A stretch of DNA of 64,000 nt from Certhia americana (lineage: Eukaryota > Chordata > Aves > Passeriformes > Certhiidae), in contig CM031870.1 of the NCBI GenBank assembly GCA_018697195.1, forward strand, positions 6,831,382-6,895,381, read 5' to 3'. Both the position numbers and the translations under genes were made by a program. The first letter of the stretch is position 1. The number at the start of each line of letters is the position of its first letter. The notes under the pieces were generated by a model that was given only the letters and a program-made list of their open reading frames with translations, made no database searches and was not told the DNA's origin. Below are positions 26,001-41,000 of the stretch, in pieces.

Positions 26001-29000
26001 GTCACACAAGCAAGCTTGCAACGGCAGCAAGATAAACATCCTTCTACTCTGATAGGTTAAACATTAATCTATCCTTCATCTCAAGACTCTTCTACAGAGA
26101 AATTTATATATCTGTAGTACAACTGTAAAAGAGCCTGCACAGATGAGAAATGGGACTGCTGAAATGGTTTTGTGACTGTGAGAAACTAACAGCCAGGAAA
26201 TCAGTATCTGGCAGGACAACAGGCACATCCACAAGGACTGCAGCAATCCTTAAACCCTCAATTCAGACGGAATAATGAGATTGGAGGCCAACAGCAATTA
26301 GCTAAAGGAAAATTAACTCATTGTGCTTCTATATTTACCCACTTCAAGAATTCTTTAGGGTCATTAAACAAATTCATGTGTCAGCAAAAGATTTATCTGT
26401 CCACATTTCAATATACTTTAGCTCAGTAAACTGCACCATGAAAAAGAAGTATCAGCTTACTCAGATTGTCGATGTGCTGAAGAGCTAAGAGTCAAAATAC
26501 AGGATTTCTGGTTCTCTTCCCACTTTTAATTTTCAAACACTTAACTTATCCTTGTTTTCATTTACACCACAGCTAAAACTACTGATAATGGAAACATTCT
26601 CCCATGTTAATACAATGCTGTTCTTGAAGAGCCTCTTGCTTCTGGCAGCTATGGCACAGCACACTGGTTTACACAGGTGTCCTGCCACACACACGCCTTC
26701 CCTGATGACCTTGTCACCAGCTCTGTTGCCTCTTATCCATGTCTGCTCTTGTTCTCTGCTGATGCTCCCTGAATTTGGAGCCTGTGATGCCACATTAGCC
26801 CCAGCAGCTGCTTCCTCATCCCGCAGCCTGAAGTGATCGGTGTCAATAAAAATCTAAACCAGACGAAGCAAAACAAAACTCAAGAAAAGGCTCCAAATAA
26901 ATGGAGTGATGATTTCCTGCAACACTCAAAGGACTTGAAAAATAAAGCACCTGGGAGGCAAACAGAGAATGAGTGGAATGAAAAGGAATTGATGGAGAGC
27001 TGAAGAGGAGTCTAATCACTCAGAAAAGCAGGGGAAAGGTGCATGATGGATGTTTCCATGTGATTTCTGGGTAGTCAAGGAAACACTTTTTATCTGTCTG
27101 TTCACTCACTGAACTTGTGTCTCACAGTTAGCAGGTTAATAGCACCTAAAGTTGTCCTGGTCTCTGACTGCAGGAGTCATACACTTCTCCCAGCTGCAGC
27201 ATGGAGCTACGAACGCTCCCAACTCTCATTATCTAAGCATGCTACTTACATTCCTAGTTAGTTGCAGCTCTGACTACTCAGGTCATTCAGTGATAAGAGA
27301 TCATTCCTGTTTGGAATTAAATAAGAGATCAATCTGTTTAGAATTAAAATCAATATAAAGAAGTAAATTTAATCCCTCATTAATTTCTGAGTCATAAAAA
27401 CCCTCTGGCTATCACTGGACACAACAACCTCCACTAGAAAGCTTCATGCTGTGGCTTATGTAACCCATTTGGTTTTGATTGGCCTTTTCCAGATGTTACT
27501 TTATCTCAGTCTTCTCAGAATTTATCTGAAGAATTTGCTGAGGCTGCACGACAGCTTAAAAAAGAAGCTCCAAGAATCCAGTTTGGCAAAATTGATGTGA
27601 CACACCAGCATGAATTGAGAAAAGAATTTAATATTCAAGTCTTTCCTACTGTGAAATTTTTTGTGAATGGCAGCAGGGACGATCCCATAGACTGCAAAGG
27701 TAAACTGTCTCATGCACTGATAAGATAATGATATGTAATGACAGGATGTACCTATCTATTACCCTGCTGAGAAGAAAAACAGAAATGCTCAGATAAAAAA
27801 TACACAAGATGGAAAGCTTGTTTTGCCCATGATGTTTAATATGCAATTGCCTCTGTACCAATACAGGAACTTCATCTTCCAAGGGCATAACTCTCTTCTC
27901 TATATTAAGGTCACACAGTCAAATTAATTACTGGTGTTATTCCACTGAGTACAGAACTGCCCCCAAAAGACAACTTACTCCCAATTATTACAATAAACAT
28001 TAATGAGTTATGCCAAACAAGAACTGAGTCCCCAAACTGCTCCATTACTCCTCTGGTCCACTGCAATTCCCATGGGCAGTGTGTCTACAGCAGTAGGCTG
28101 GAGCAACACTGCGTCTAACAAAGAACTGGAAATTCACGGGGTCCTTAACATTCAGATATGCTTCCTAAGCTAAGGAAAATAATTTTGCCATTTAACCATC
28201 AGGGGGAGCTAGTATATGGCTTAGAATAAAACATAGAATTTGAATTATTTTACAGAAAGTTATTAAGCGCAGACAACAACAGACTTGAGCAACCTCAGAA
28301 ATCCAGATCTTCTTAAACATTTTTGTTCACTTACAGTATATACAAGAAAGGTTTGGTTTTTCATAAAATGATGAACTTTTACAGTGGTGATAAAAATTGC
28401 ATGACTTGGACAAGCATCTGTTAGTGTACTCTGAGCACTTACAGGTGAGTCACAAGTTTAATACAACGAACAAAAAAAGGAACCCAAAGTTTGTTTCCTG
28501 AACCCGTACACAACCTAGTGCTAAGATATCTTTAACTGCTGAGCCCCTTGTGGCTCCTGCTGAAACCTGATATTCAGTATTTTTAGCAACTTGCTCCTCC
28601 TTGCTATTGAATTTCTTACCAAGTTCTCACCATCTAGACTTGTGCAAACAGCAGCCTCTGCATAAATGCCACTGAAAGCATGATGTGCCATACTGAACTT
28701 TTATTAGAGGTGCTGATATCTGAAAGCAAAAGCCCTACCTTCAGTTTCTGATTAAATCTACAGCATTGTCAAGAAAACCTTTCTTCAACTGATAAACCTG
28801 ACAGATTTTCTGGTGTGAAACAGTGAGTACAGAGAATTGTAACAACACATAGCTGCCCTGCAGCAGAGAGCTGCTATTTCAGGCACACTTTCTGGCAAGA
28901 TGCAAGAATTAGGAAACTGGCTGCTGCTCTGTGCTTTGTACAAGGCAGATAGCACCAATAATTTGGAGGACATGTACCACCAGCAATAGTTTAAATTACA

Positions 29001-32000
29001 TTTTGTTCACCGGTAAATGCTTGTGTGCAAGACTGAGTAAAAACCTCACATACCATGTTTGACTTTAAAATCGGTGAGCATTGGCAATTGGAAATATGCA
29101 CTGGACACCCAGTGACTTCTCATACAGGACTTGGTAACATTGCATACCACAAAAGAAACAGCAGACCTTACTTAAATCAATAAATTAATTCAACTCTTTA
29201 TGGAAGACGGAATTTTTGAATGGTGTCCCTGGCAATGAACATAACATGAAAACCAAGTTCTAGGTATTGTAAAATTATCATTTAGGGTTGCAAGGTCAGA
29301 ATTTGGCCACTACACAGGATGATTAAAGGAACTCAATAGAAATATTAACCACAGAGAAAATATGCTTAGGGGCTATAGCACTGATATAAGTGACAAGACC
29401 TCAATTCTGCCTGTAGACAGCAGAAGCCAAGCATTATGTGGCCACTAGATACTGCTCTGCGATTTGTTCTGCAGCCTATACACTCCAGAGCAGATGATTG
29501 CCTGCTTCACTTAAAAAAAAAAAAAAAAAAGTATTTTAAACTAGTTGCAGTGCTGTCTGCTGCAAAACTGATGGCAGTAAAATGATCTGACCCAATTGTG
29601 ATCTTGTCATACTGCTACAATGCACAGTACCAGGACTTCCATCTCTGATAATCCACTTGTACTGTACATCTTGACTCTAGCACTTAACTTTTTCTTTTTC
29701 ATGCGGGATTTTAATTAACCCTTACTCTGGTCCAAGAAGCCTGTCATTCATACAGAGATGAAAGGGCTAAGATTTTAATCGCCTGAGCCTCAATTTGTTC
29801 CCTCAAATTCCTCTGAAAACATGCTAGCTTTAAAATGTAATTTTTAGAGACTAAATATTCTACTACTTCTGAAAGCTTAGGAGAATTTACCAAATAAACA
29901 AACAGACTATTATCTCAGTAAAACTGGTAGTAGTAATTTGGAAGCCAAAAGATGGAACAATCCAGAACTAAATGACAACTTTGACACTTCAGCTTTGTTT
30001 CTTATGTCTAAACTGAAGTGATGCTATGGTCCCACAGAGAAATTTTAACATGTCTCTGTGCCTATCAGATCCCTCCTGCAGCATCAAAGGAACAATTTTG
30101 ACACCTAATGTAATTGAACAAACAGTTCAATAAAATCTGCAATTGGTTTGAAGTCATTCTGGATTAAACCTTAGGTCAATAGCACTTTATAGCTTACTGT
30201 GATTTTGGGACACATGAAATCTTACAGGACAGGTTTTCTACCTGTCTGAATTGCCTCATCTCTGTTCTCCATGTGTGCTTAATCATTTAACTGGACATAA
30301 AACCATTTGCAGAGGCCTCAGAAAAAGCTATACTGATGCACTGGTCCTCTAGAGCTACAATAATTTAAATAGTGACTAGAACCTAAGGTTGAATTTGGAC
30401 ACCTCAAGCCCCCTCTCAATCACCTTTGACCTCCATCCTAAGGAGCCCAAGTCCATTTGTATTTAGCCTCCCTCTGCACCCCCACTGCTTCTGTCCTGAT
30501 TGCCCAGAAAATTCTATCATTCATTTTGACTTTCATTTTAACTCTCTTTTCCTTCCACAGGAGTCAGAAAAGCCTCAACCTTTATTACATGGTTGAAAAG
30601 AAGAACAGGACCTAGCACTGTTTTAATCAACTCTACTGATCAGGTTGAAGCCATCATAAAAGCTGATGATTTAGCAGTGATTGGTTTCTTTAGGGTAATT
30701 ATCTGGAAAGCTCTAAAGGCTGGTTGCTGTTCCAGCTTTCGGACATACTGCTTGCTATCACCACCAAATCCCACACATCCAAAAGACATAGAATTCACCA
30801 GAAAAACCCAGGCCCTCAGTTTTCTCTACATCTGGAAAAAAAAAAAAAAGTTTTGAGGATACGGAAAACAGAATTCATTACCAAGATGCCCCATAGTAAC
30901 GAAGCTGGTGAGCTCATAGAACATAACAGGACAAACTGTAGAAATGCTCAGGACCCAGAATTTTGCTTTGCAGCAATCTGTTTGCAGCCGTTCAGAAACG
31001 AAGGCAGTTTTCTAGGGGAAATTGAGAAGCTTTTTCTATCACAGTAATGCCAGAGAGTTCCCTCTGACCACTGAACCACACTGACAGCAGATATTGCCTG
31101 CAGATGTGTTTGACTGGACACTGGTTTCACTCAAGGGCTGAAATGACAATAGATGAGCATGAGCTAGGGGATGTCAGATATTTATTGGGTTAAAGCCAAC
31201 AAAACAGTGTCCAAGCAAATAAAGAGCCATATTTGGCCTTCTATTACTCACAGATTGCTCACAGATATGAGTGCCAGGATGTGTTGGAAGGTCTCAGCAT
31301 ATAAATTACTATTCATCTAGCATGAAATAATTGTCTGATTAAATCAAATCTGTAAGTGCTGTTGCCTTTCATCCTGCTTATTTACTATTATTTGAGGGTG
31401 GTCAGCACAGTGACTATTTGGCAGATGCAGGAGTCAAGGTCCCTGCCTTGAAGAGCTCTCAGTCAAAAGCCCAAATGTGCCAGTCAGCTCCTCTTGTGAG
31501 CAGAGAGCCTTCCTCTGTAATCCCTGACCTCCTGCCGGCTGTGCAGGGGGAGCAGCTGCTGGCTGATCCCTCCCCGTTTGCAGAAGGCTTTGTAGAGAGT
31601 GGGAGTGCCAGGGGAGAGGAGAGAGGATGAGATCAGTGCAGGGAGGACAGAGGGGAACCCACACCATCCCTACTGACCCAGGCCAGCCAGCACAAGCTGT
31701 GTCACAGCACTCCTAGGATCCCCCTTAGAGGTAATCCTGGAAAGCATTATCCACTTTACAATTATACTCTTTACTTCACAAGCTTTTAGGGGCCTGCTTC
31801 ACCTGGAGCACTAACTCCTACACATCTTAGCAGGATGTAGGGCAAAGTCTTAATAAATACTCTTCTGGGACTAGGAACTTCACAATGACAGTGTGGAAGT
31901 TTTCTGTGAGACAGCAAGAGATGTGCCAGAGATGCCTTTTGGGATGACAGCCAGTGAGGACGTCTGTGCTAACTACAGCATCCAAAGGAACTCTCTTGTT

Positions 32001-35000
32001 GTGTTTAAGAAGGTAGGAGTACAGAAGTCTAGCAGGTAAGGTGTTCTGACAGCTGTGGGCTATGGAAAGGCAGTTTGGGAATTTTTCAGGTTACATGTAA
32101 ATTTTATGCTTAAGGATCTACATATAATAGCTTTACTTTTCAACCTGCATTCTAATCAACATTTGCTGCCAAGTTCAGTGAGATTTGCAGACATTCACCT
32201 CCTTTCTTGTGTGTTGCTTTTGACCAGAAATTTTCTTCCAGTCCACAACAGAAGAAGTGGCCAACAAAAAAACCAAAACTACACAGAGTAGCAGCAATAT
32301 TTAGACTAGGAAGCAGTCAGATCAACGATTTCCTGAGCGAGCATATCTCACATATAGTGTTTTAGATGTAGGAAAGATCCTTCAGTATGTCAACATTACC
32401 AAACAAATTAAAACTGTCAGCTGTACCTTGAATTTTAGCTGTAATCGTGTTCTGCAATCTAGCTGTGACATTCATTTTGCAAGCTATGGAATTTCAGTTG
32501 CTGAGGACCATAAAACTCACTTTTAAAGCCTGTTATTTTGCTCCTATAGTTGATAAGGCCACCAACCTCACAAATTTCACTATTTGTCCAGGGAAAACCT
32601 GTGCATAATGAAGTGCTTGAAGACGGTAGACAGAACAAACTGGGCCTGACGAGGCTAATCAAAACCTTTACCTTGGATTTGGTCACAGAATACAATATTG
32701 AGGTATGTGCATTTCTCTGTATTAGCAGAAACTATAGGAGAAAGACAGAAATACATGCAGAAAGAGACCAAGGGAGGTAGTCTGTACCTTAGGGAGTAAG
32801 AATTTTCTTTGCTTGTTTGAAAAGGCCACTCTTAAACACATCTAGAAATGCTAGCAGAACCCAGCATGCAGCTCTCAGTCTAACCCAGGCCAGACAATGT
32901 TTCCCTCTGGCAAGATGCTGTTTCCTAGAGGAGATGAAGGTGGCTGGTGGAACAGTGAGCTCTGAGCCTCCCTCCTGTGGAGCCAACACCAAGACCTAGG
33001 CTGCTTCTGCAGCAACTAAGTGTGGTGGGGGGTTGGAAGGTCAGTCCCTAATCCTGGCTCCGAGCATTCCAATCCACCACAGCAACAGGGAGCTCTGGGC
33101 CAAGGCAAGAAGGAAAGAAATCAGCAGTAATTGTTGCTAATGCGACTACGAAAGGAAAGACCTGGAAATACCTACTTTCCTGAGGGACATCCCACTGTCT
33201 CTGATTATAGGGTGGCATGAGAAAAAGGGTAGTCCTGTGTAGGGAAGGAGATACAAGCTGCAGATGCCACCTAGAAAGGATAGAAGTGCGCAGCCAGCTG
33301 TAGCTGGGCGTCCCTGGGTAACACTACCTTTTATTTTCAGCATTCATTCTTCTGTGTGTGTTATACACAGAGGGTTAGATTAGAAGATCACAGTCCCTTC
33401 TGACTGTAAAAATCTATGAATAATTATGAGGTTTTTCCTGGAACTGAAAAAAACCACTCAGACGCTGCTGATTCTTCTTACTTTATCTGCTTTAAAACAA
33501 TGAAAACAAATCCAATGGTTATGGAAATGACTGGGAACTGAGCCTTAAAAAGTAAAATTTGCAATAGCAGAACCTAGGGATACTGATATGCTGAGCCTCT
33601 GATTCACTGTTCTGCCTACAAAGAGTGGAGCAGATGTTGAATCTTTTGTTTCGCAGACATCTGTGAAGATTTTTGATGTCCCGGTTGAAAATCACATCCT
33701 GCTGTTCACCCCAACGAACTCAGAAACGTTCAGTGAGATTTATGACAACTACAAGTCTGCTGCTGCAGGATTCAGAGGAAAGGTTTGTAACACTGAATCC
33801 AGATTTGCAAATAGGAATGCCAAAAGATAGTGGAAAACCACTCAACAACATTACTGGTGAAAAATACACTGCTGTCAGTCCATCTTCTAACTCTATCAAA
33901 TCATTTAAAAACAGTTCCAGTAACTCTTATGTGAATTTGTTAAGGACAAGATGAAAGATAAACTTCACTTGGAAATGATTCTTTAAAACACAAAGACCAT
34001 AAAGAAGAGCAATAACTTAAACTGCTCCAAATTAACCTGTTTCTGATTTTACAAATATAATTTTCAACTTCCAACCAAAGGTAGTTTTAGCAAAATTCTG
34101 GCAATTTCTGGCTCTGCCAGGAAATACCATGAGGATCTCAGAATATTGCCTGAAAAAGAGGTTGCAGCCAGCTACAAAACTTGAGGAATATTGCAAGGTA
34201 TGTGCATAGCCTTGCCTGCAGCCATGTGTTTGCATGTATAGAACTAGTTATAGGCAGTCATACACAGAAATACTCCTGTTTTCTGTGGTGCTACTTCTGC
34301 TCCAGAAGATGAGATGCTAAAGAACAGTAAGCCATCTCGTAATAAAATATCACATATTGGTAAATACATATGGTTACAGGTGTTTCAGATCTCCTGTCCT
34401 GTTAAGATTTATGAAGAAGAGTAATAAGCACTTTGTGGGGTAATTTAGAAGTGCTACTGGAAGACGAGATAGCAAAACACTGTGAAAGGACAGAGGGAAA
34501 AGCTTCAGTACTTTTGTCTGCATTAGCATTTGTTATTAACTAGGATCAAGGCATCATAAAGCCCACAGAGCTGCTGGGTTTTGGTCTGAGACCAAAAATA
34601 ATCCTACACAGTTCCTCGAATTTAAGGTTAGATCCTACCCCACTGCCAAGCTTCACAGTCCATTTCTCCAAAATGGCTAAACCAAAGCTGGAAGGCCCAA
34701 CCAGATGCATGATTCTCTCTTTATCATCAGATACTGTTTGTTTTGGTGGATACTAACGAAGCAAGGAATGGACGGATTTTTGAGTATTTTCGTATCAGGG
34801 ACATTGATGTTCCTGCTGTGAGAATCCTAAATCTGACCAGCAATGCCAAGTACAAAATGCCTGCAGATGAGGTGACAAAGGAGAACCTAAAAGAATTTTG
34901 CCAGAGCTACCTAAATGGAAAAGCAAAGGTATGTTCCTTACTAATGAGGCAGTTTTCTATTACACCAGCTGAAACATAACAACTTGGCAAGTTCCTCCTT

Positions 35001-38000
35001 TTTAACTTAGAACAGTGTCCTGTTGTGATCACTGGTTTATTAATCTACTATAACCGTAATGCATCTACAGTTGTTGACAAAGCATTCCTCTGTATTTAAA
35101 AACTAAGGTGAGCTACAAAGTTTTCCAGTACTTCAATGTCAGTACTGGATTGATCATCTATGGCCCAATATTTTAACTGATGCCAGCTGTTTTAGTGGTT
35201 TTTAATGGTTTGAAATGATTAATTTTAGTGGTTTGAAAACTCCCCGTGTCTGAATCTTTCCAGTACTATAATGGAGATATTTCCCTCCCTTCATTAGGGA
35301 GAGATGCAAACAAACATTGCAACAGATTTTAAGGTTACAGAAAAATCCAGTAAATAGAAAATTGACAATTTCAGAGGGAATTAACATTTTGTATTTGTTT
35401 TAAGCAAGTTTAGCAAAGTGAATTTTCCCAGGGGGATCATTCCCAATGGGAAATACAGCATTTGTTGCCATAATGAGGCATCATCACACTCATGTGAAAA
35501 ATACATTAAAACATTTTGTTTATTCAGTGCTCCTCAGGGTGATGTACAGGGAGAAAGGATAAAGCAGTCAGTCTGAGAGCAGGCAGAATTTAAGAAACCT
35601 GAGTAGGTAGATGCTGTATTCAGTGCTGGAGGGGAGCAGAAGGATGGAAGCAGAGGGAATGTAGCATCTTTCTCACCAAGATTTCCTTGAGAGGCACAGT
35701 CCCACCATGGACAGCTTCCATGTGACACATGTGTCTTTCTGCTACTGTGCTGTGGTGTTAAAGAAGAGAAATTCCCAGCTACTGCACTGTCAATTGTCAA
35801 AGTCACATGGGAACTGTGACTGGTGATGAAGGCAGAGATTTAAGCATCAAAGCACACTTTCTGATGCGTTTTACATCATTTTTGAGAGCCCACAATATGT
35901 AAACTTTCCAGTAATCCAGTTTCTGAACATTGGGCAACAAGAATTCAGGACAAGGAATACAACTGTGTTCCAAAGGATCATTTTCAGACAGTCTGCTACA
36001 GAGTCCATATTCAAGAGATGGACAAGTAGTTCTGAGTACCAGCTACCCAGGGCTGTGAGATCCCAGCTCCTGCTGAAGGGAGAGAAGGTGGAACAATGTG
36101 ATGGCTGACCAGGATGTAATGAAATAAAAGAGTTATCAGACAGCAGCAGAGCACATTAGGTAATATCCCATCAGTCTCACATTAACTTGAGCTGGAATAC
36201 AGTTTCTTAATGTTCCCTGCACTTTCACAGCAATGTTTCTGTTTCTGCTCAGCAACATCTCTCTAGTGAAGAAATTCCGCAAGACTGGGACAAGATGCCT
36301 GTCAAAGTGCTTGTTGGGAAGAATTTCAACAGTATCATCTTCAATAAGGCCATGACTGTATTTGTTATGTTTTGTAAGTGTTGTCGTTGAATTCAGATTT
36401 TAAGCTGCTTTAGCATGTTCAATTGGAAGGAAAAAAATGAAAGCTCATGCTTACATACCAAACTAATCTTTGCACTTTACAGAATCTGAGCTCAATTAAT
36501 TTTTATTGTTAGTGGAAAAAACTGAAGAAAAATCTGTGTCATATCTTTGGAAATGCTGTGATACCTTTGCTGACTTAGTGTTGCACTGTGTAACACTAGA
36601 TCTCTTCAGTAAACATTTGTCAAGGCAAAGACAACACAACACTGGAATGTCATGTTGTATTATGAAAGTGTGTTGCACAGAACGAGACAGGCTGTCTTCC
36701 AAGGGCAGAGGGAGAGTTAAGTGAGTGGTTATAGTGCTCTAGGATTAAATCCCAGATAGGAATTGTGGTTTAGGAAATCGTAATGCTTTTTTTCCTCCCC
36801 TGACTTCAAGGGATGTGGCTTCCTTACATGACTCTTTCCAGCAAGAAACCTCTGCCCAAACATTGCACTAGTCAGCATGGAATAGTTTGTGCCTTAGTTA
36901 CTTCAGTAAAGCAAACACACAGTATTAACAGAAGTACAGACAACTAACTGCCCTGAATTCCAGAAATTCCTAAAGGTTGTACATTCCTGCCACCCTCCTT
37001 GGTGGCTGCAGCTGTGTCATTCACACAAGTAATTTTTGCATTTCAATATCATGAACAAACTGAATGATCTAAGCAAGAATTGAGCCAAGTCCTCTGGAAA
37101 CGAAAGGCTGGTAAAGGGAATGTACTGTATTCAGTCCAGTGCTCCTGAAATTTTAATTCTGTGTAAAACAAGTGTGAGCATTGTTCTCCCAACTGAAGGA
37201 CTGCAACTGCGTTGTGGGCTTTCCAAAGGGATACTGGGCTCTCAGCAGTCTGCCTTGCTGGTGACCTGCATCAGTGAAGTGCTCAGAGTCAAAGCAGCAC
37301 TGTAACTCAGACTCCTCTTCCTAGAATCAACACAGCATGGTATACGAACACAGTTAATTTTAGTATGCAGGAAGTATTTTGTAGTTCTGACAAGTATTTC
37401 AACACAGGAATGATGCAAGACTTACATGGGTTGCACTGGTTATCTGGCATACCTCTCCAGCAAAGTAGCCAAGGTTTGTGTTATAGTCAAAAGAGGCTAA
37501 AGAGAGCTAAAGCAAAACTGCTATCAGAAATGTGTTATTGAATAACTAGTTAACACTACATGGAAATGTAAAATTCACAAAGGCCAAATGGTTTCAAGCA
37601 GATACTGACCACAACTGGAAGCCCAAACCCTGATGACCTGAAGGGTTGCATAAAGTCCCATGATTGCACCACCACATGCACTTCTGTGTCCTTCCAATTT
37701 TATTTTTAAATTTGCAGATGCCCCTTGGTCCCATAAGTGCAGAAAACTCCTGCCAATCTGGGATAAGCTGGGAGAGCAATACAAAAATCACAAAGACGTA
37801 ATGATTGCAAAGATTGATGTCCCATGATTGCACCACCACATGCACTCTGTGTCCTTCCAGTTTTATTTTTAAATTTGCAGATGCCCCTTGGTCCCACAAG
37901 TGCAGAAAACTCCTGCCAATCTGGGATAAGCTGGGAGAGCAATACGAAAATCACAAAGACGTAATGATTGCAAAGATTGATGTCACAGCAAACGACATCC

Positions 38001-41000
38001 TGTCTGTGGGGTTGGATCGCTACCCATTCTTCACACTCTTTCCTGCTGGTTCAGATTACCAGGTGAGAAGCTGCTGGGGAAGATTGTGGAGGCACAACTG
38101 CACACCTAGGCAGGGGTGTGCTTGCACATGCGTCACAGGGAGAAAGGAGGCCTCTCACTAAGAAACCTTTGCTCCTTTTCTGCTCAGCACTGGCTTCTGA
38201 GTAGATATTGCTGCCAAGAACCTGAGTTAGAGGAGAAACCCTTCTATTGTCTCATCCTATATATGAGACTGTGGCATGAGCTAAGGTATCATTTACTCAC
38301 TTGGACTACTACTGAGTGCTTAGAGCCTCACAAACTACTTTTTAACAATCTCCAATAAGTCTGTTGGGTTCTAGCAACAGAGTGAATTTACAGATACGTC
38401 CTAATGACTGCAATGCCTTTTTACTTCAAACCATGACAAGAGATGTTCTGTCAAAGAACTACTTGTGCTAGTTGTTTCCACAGCCCATATGATAAATGTC
38501 TCTAAAATGTTGGTATTGCTCTTGTTATTTTCCTCTACATTTTCACTAAACCCAAATAAAAAACTTTCTTCTATACATTTAAGCCAGTAATTTTCCTTCA
38601 TTCTGGTATCTCAGCTTCCACTAGTACTAAATATTTGTTGTCAAGACCAATGATATTTGCAGTATGCTACCTAATGAATCAACTATGTCACACAATAATT
38701 AGAAAATGCTGCTGAAAGTGGAGGCAAAAAAAATATTCAATAGCTACATTCTCCATCTATGTAGATATCTGATTAAAAAGAAAATATCACTGAAGTAAAA
38801 AAACATTAAGATACCACTATAATTAAGGCATTACTAAGCTTTTCATTTTTCTTCTTAGTAGTAAACTTAAATTAAATTCTAAGACATTTACCATGTCCTC
38901 ATTTAATCTTTGAGAGATTTTCCTCTCAGATATGCATGCACAACTTCTGATGAATTGAACTGCAGTCCTGCACACTCACATGATGTTTAGTCTTTTTGCA
39001 GAAAAGCAGAAACCCATTAAATGCTTGTAATAACTCAGTTTGCAAAAAAACAAATAAACAAGCAAAAAATCCCCAAACCTTTAAAAAGTTTCATTAACCA
39101 TTAAGGGATTGTTTCATTCCTAAGAATACTCTGGAATTAAAGGGGATTTGAAATCGCAAGTTCTTCCTTGTGTGCACATTCCCAGTAAGAAGTGCAGGAA
39201 TCGGCTGCTTCTGGGGATTTTCAGGTCATCAGGCTCTGAGAAATTGCTGTTTCAGCCATCCCCAGGGTTGATAAAATTAAGACTCATCTGAGAATGTTAA
39301 TTGCCTCTGGAGAAATAAAATAATCTTTCTCAAGAAACTTTAACTTACAAATATAAGAACAGTAAAAAAGTAGTTTCAAAGCTACCATACTTTTTATTAA
39401 AATGGAATGGAAATACCAAACTTTTAGTATACATAAGTGTACAATTTTACTGAACTCACCAGGCTGGAGGTGTTTTGTTTACAGTTCTTTGAAGTCAAAT
39501 CAGATGTAAGAGAACCCACTGTAAAGTAACACAACATTATTGGTCTCAGTGGGTGAGCTTAACCGAGCTGAGAATAGGCCTCCACCTATTTCTAAATACA
39601 TTCAGGTAACAGCAGATAATTTCCAATGTCATGTACATGAACTTCTACAACTTTTTGCTAAAAAACTTGTGCAAACCCTATTATACTTCCAGAGAGCAAA
39701 GGTTTTTTGGGGAGACATCTTTAAAATACAATACGGTGTCTAGATCCACTCTGAAGTTTTCTCCTCCCCTCCACCCCCCCACAAGCTGCTAGCTCAGATT
39801 TAGGGAGTTTTGGGAGAAGAGATCTTCATGAATATGGATAGGAAGTCCAAAAGATGCCCCTTACCTCAGGATGTATTCCAAAGCTTTATTCTCAATGAAG
39901 GGATCCCAGGAGGCAAAGAGAGAGGAGCATGAGGAGCAGGGGTTTTATCCCTTTTGGGGTCGGGGTCAGATTACCTGGCCGAAAGCCATAGGTCAGAGTC
40001 AAGGGGCAGATAAAATCAGGCCAGGTTACAGTCTCTGGGGGAGGGGTTTTTGAGGAGAGATCATTCCCTAAAAGGAATACAACACCACTCAGAAATTTTT
40101 AAAGCTCTAAACTGAAACTACTTCTTTCATTAAACTTTATCAGAAGAAAATCCTCAGAAAGTCCCCAATTTAAGGTGAAGAAAATTAATATTACAGCTCA
40201 TCTTCATCCTGTTCTTTCAAGCTATGCAACAGTGTATTTCAAGACTATTCCAAAATTGGAATTTCCATCAAAATCTTTGAACAGATTTGAATATCATGGC
40301 CGGACAATTAAAAGACTCTGCTCTTCAGAATAGCTTGCCAGTGTTTATTATTAAGCACAAAAAACCCCACTGATGTCAGTAGCTGGCAGGATCCCAAACT
40401 AGTACCATAAAATAAAATAATATACAAATTCTTTTCTTCTAAGGAATATACATCTATTTCTTCTTTACACTCAGTTTTCAGATGATGTTGGAACTTGCTG
40501 TGCCTCTGGACTTCCTTTCTAAACTGAGCACAAAAGTCTAGAGTCTGGTCAGTCTAAAGAACCAAAATCCTCCAGCCGAGGAAAATCCTTTCACCATTGT
40601 TTCCAAAATTTTGTGTACAGTTACATACTTTACATTTTTTTTTCAGGAAGTGGCCTATACTGGAGAACATACATTGGAAGCATTTTCTGAATTCTTAGAA
40701 GAACAAAGAAAGATGAAAGCAGAACCTTCAGGAGAGAAGGTAGGTATTTGATACAGACACTGCCTGATCTGCTGTGTAATCGAGGCAGGTTCCCAGCTTG
40801 TGGAGACATTCCTGAACTGGCTGTGGCACAGCCACTCTCCTGGGCCCCTGCCTGTGCCAGTGCTGGGGTGGTTCTTACCACTTTGTAGCTGGTTCCATCC
40901 CCACGACAGCTGCAGTCATGTAGCCTGGCAGGCAAGCACCCACTCACATCCTTGCTTTTGTCACACAAAGCCCTCATCTCTCACTGCTCATGTTATCCCT

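Noticed and set aside
31418..31667. Overlapping frames within PDILT intron 3
   Set aside because: The spliced PDILT transcript skips the segment and neither frame has a partner exon; a short piece resembles common old vertebrate repeats but not enough to assign.
37594..37954. Minus-strand frames across the duplicated exon with internally repeated peptide
   Set aside because: They are antisense shadows of the tandem duplication of PDILT exon 9.
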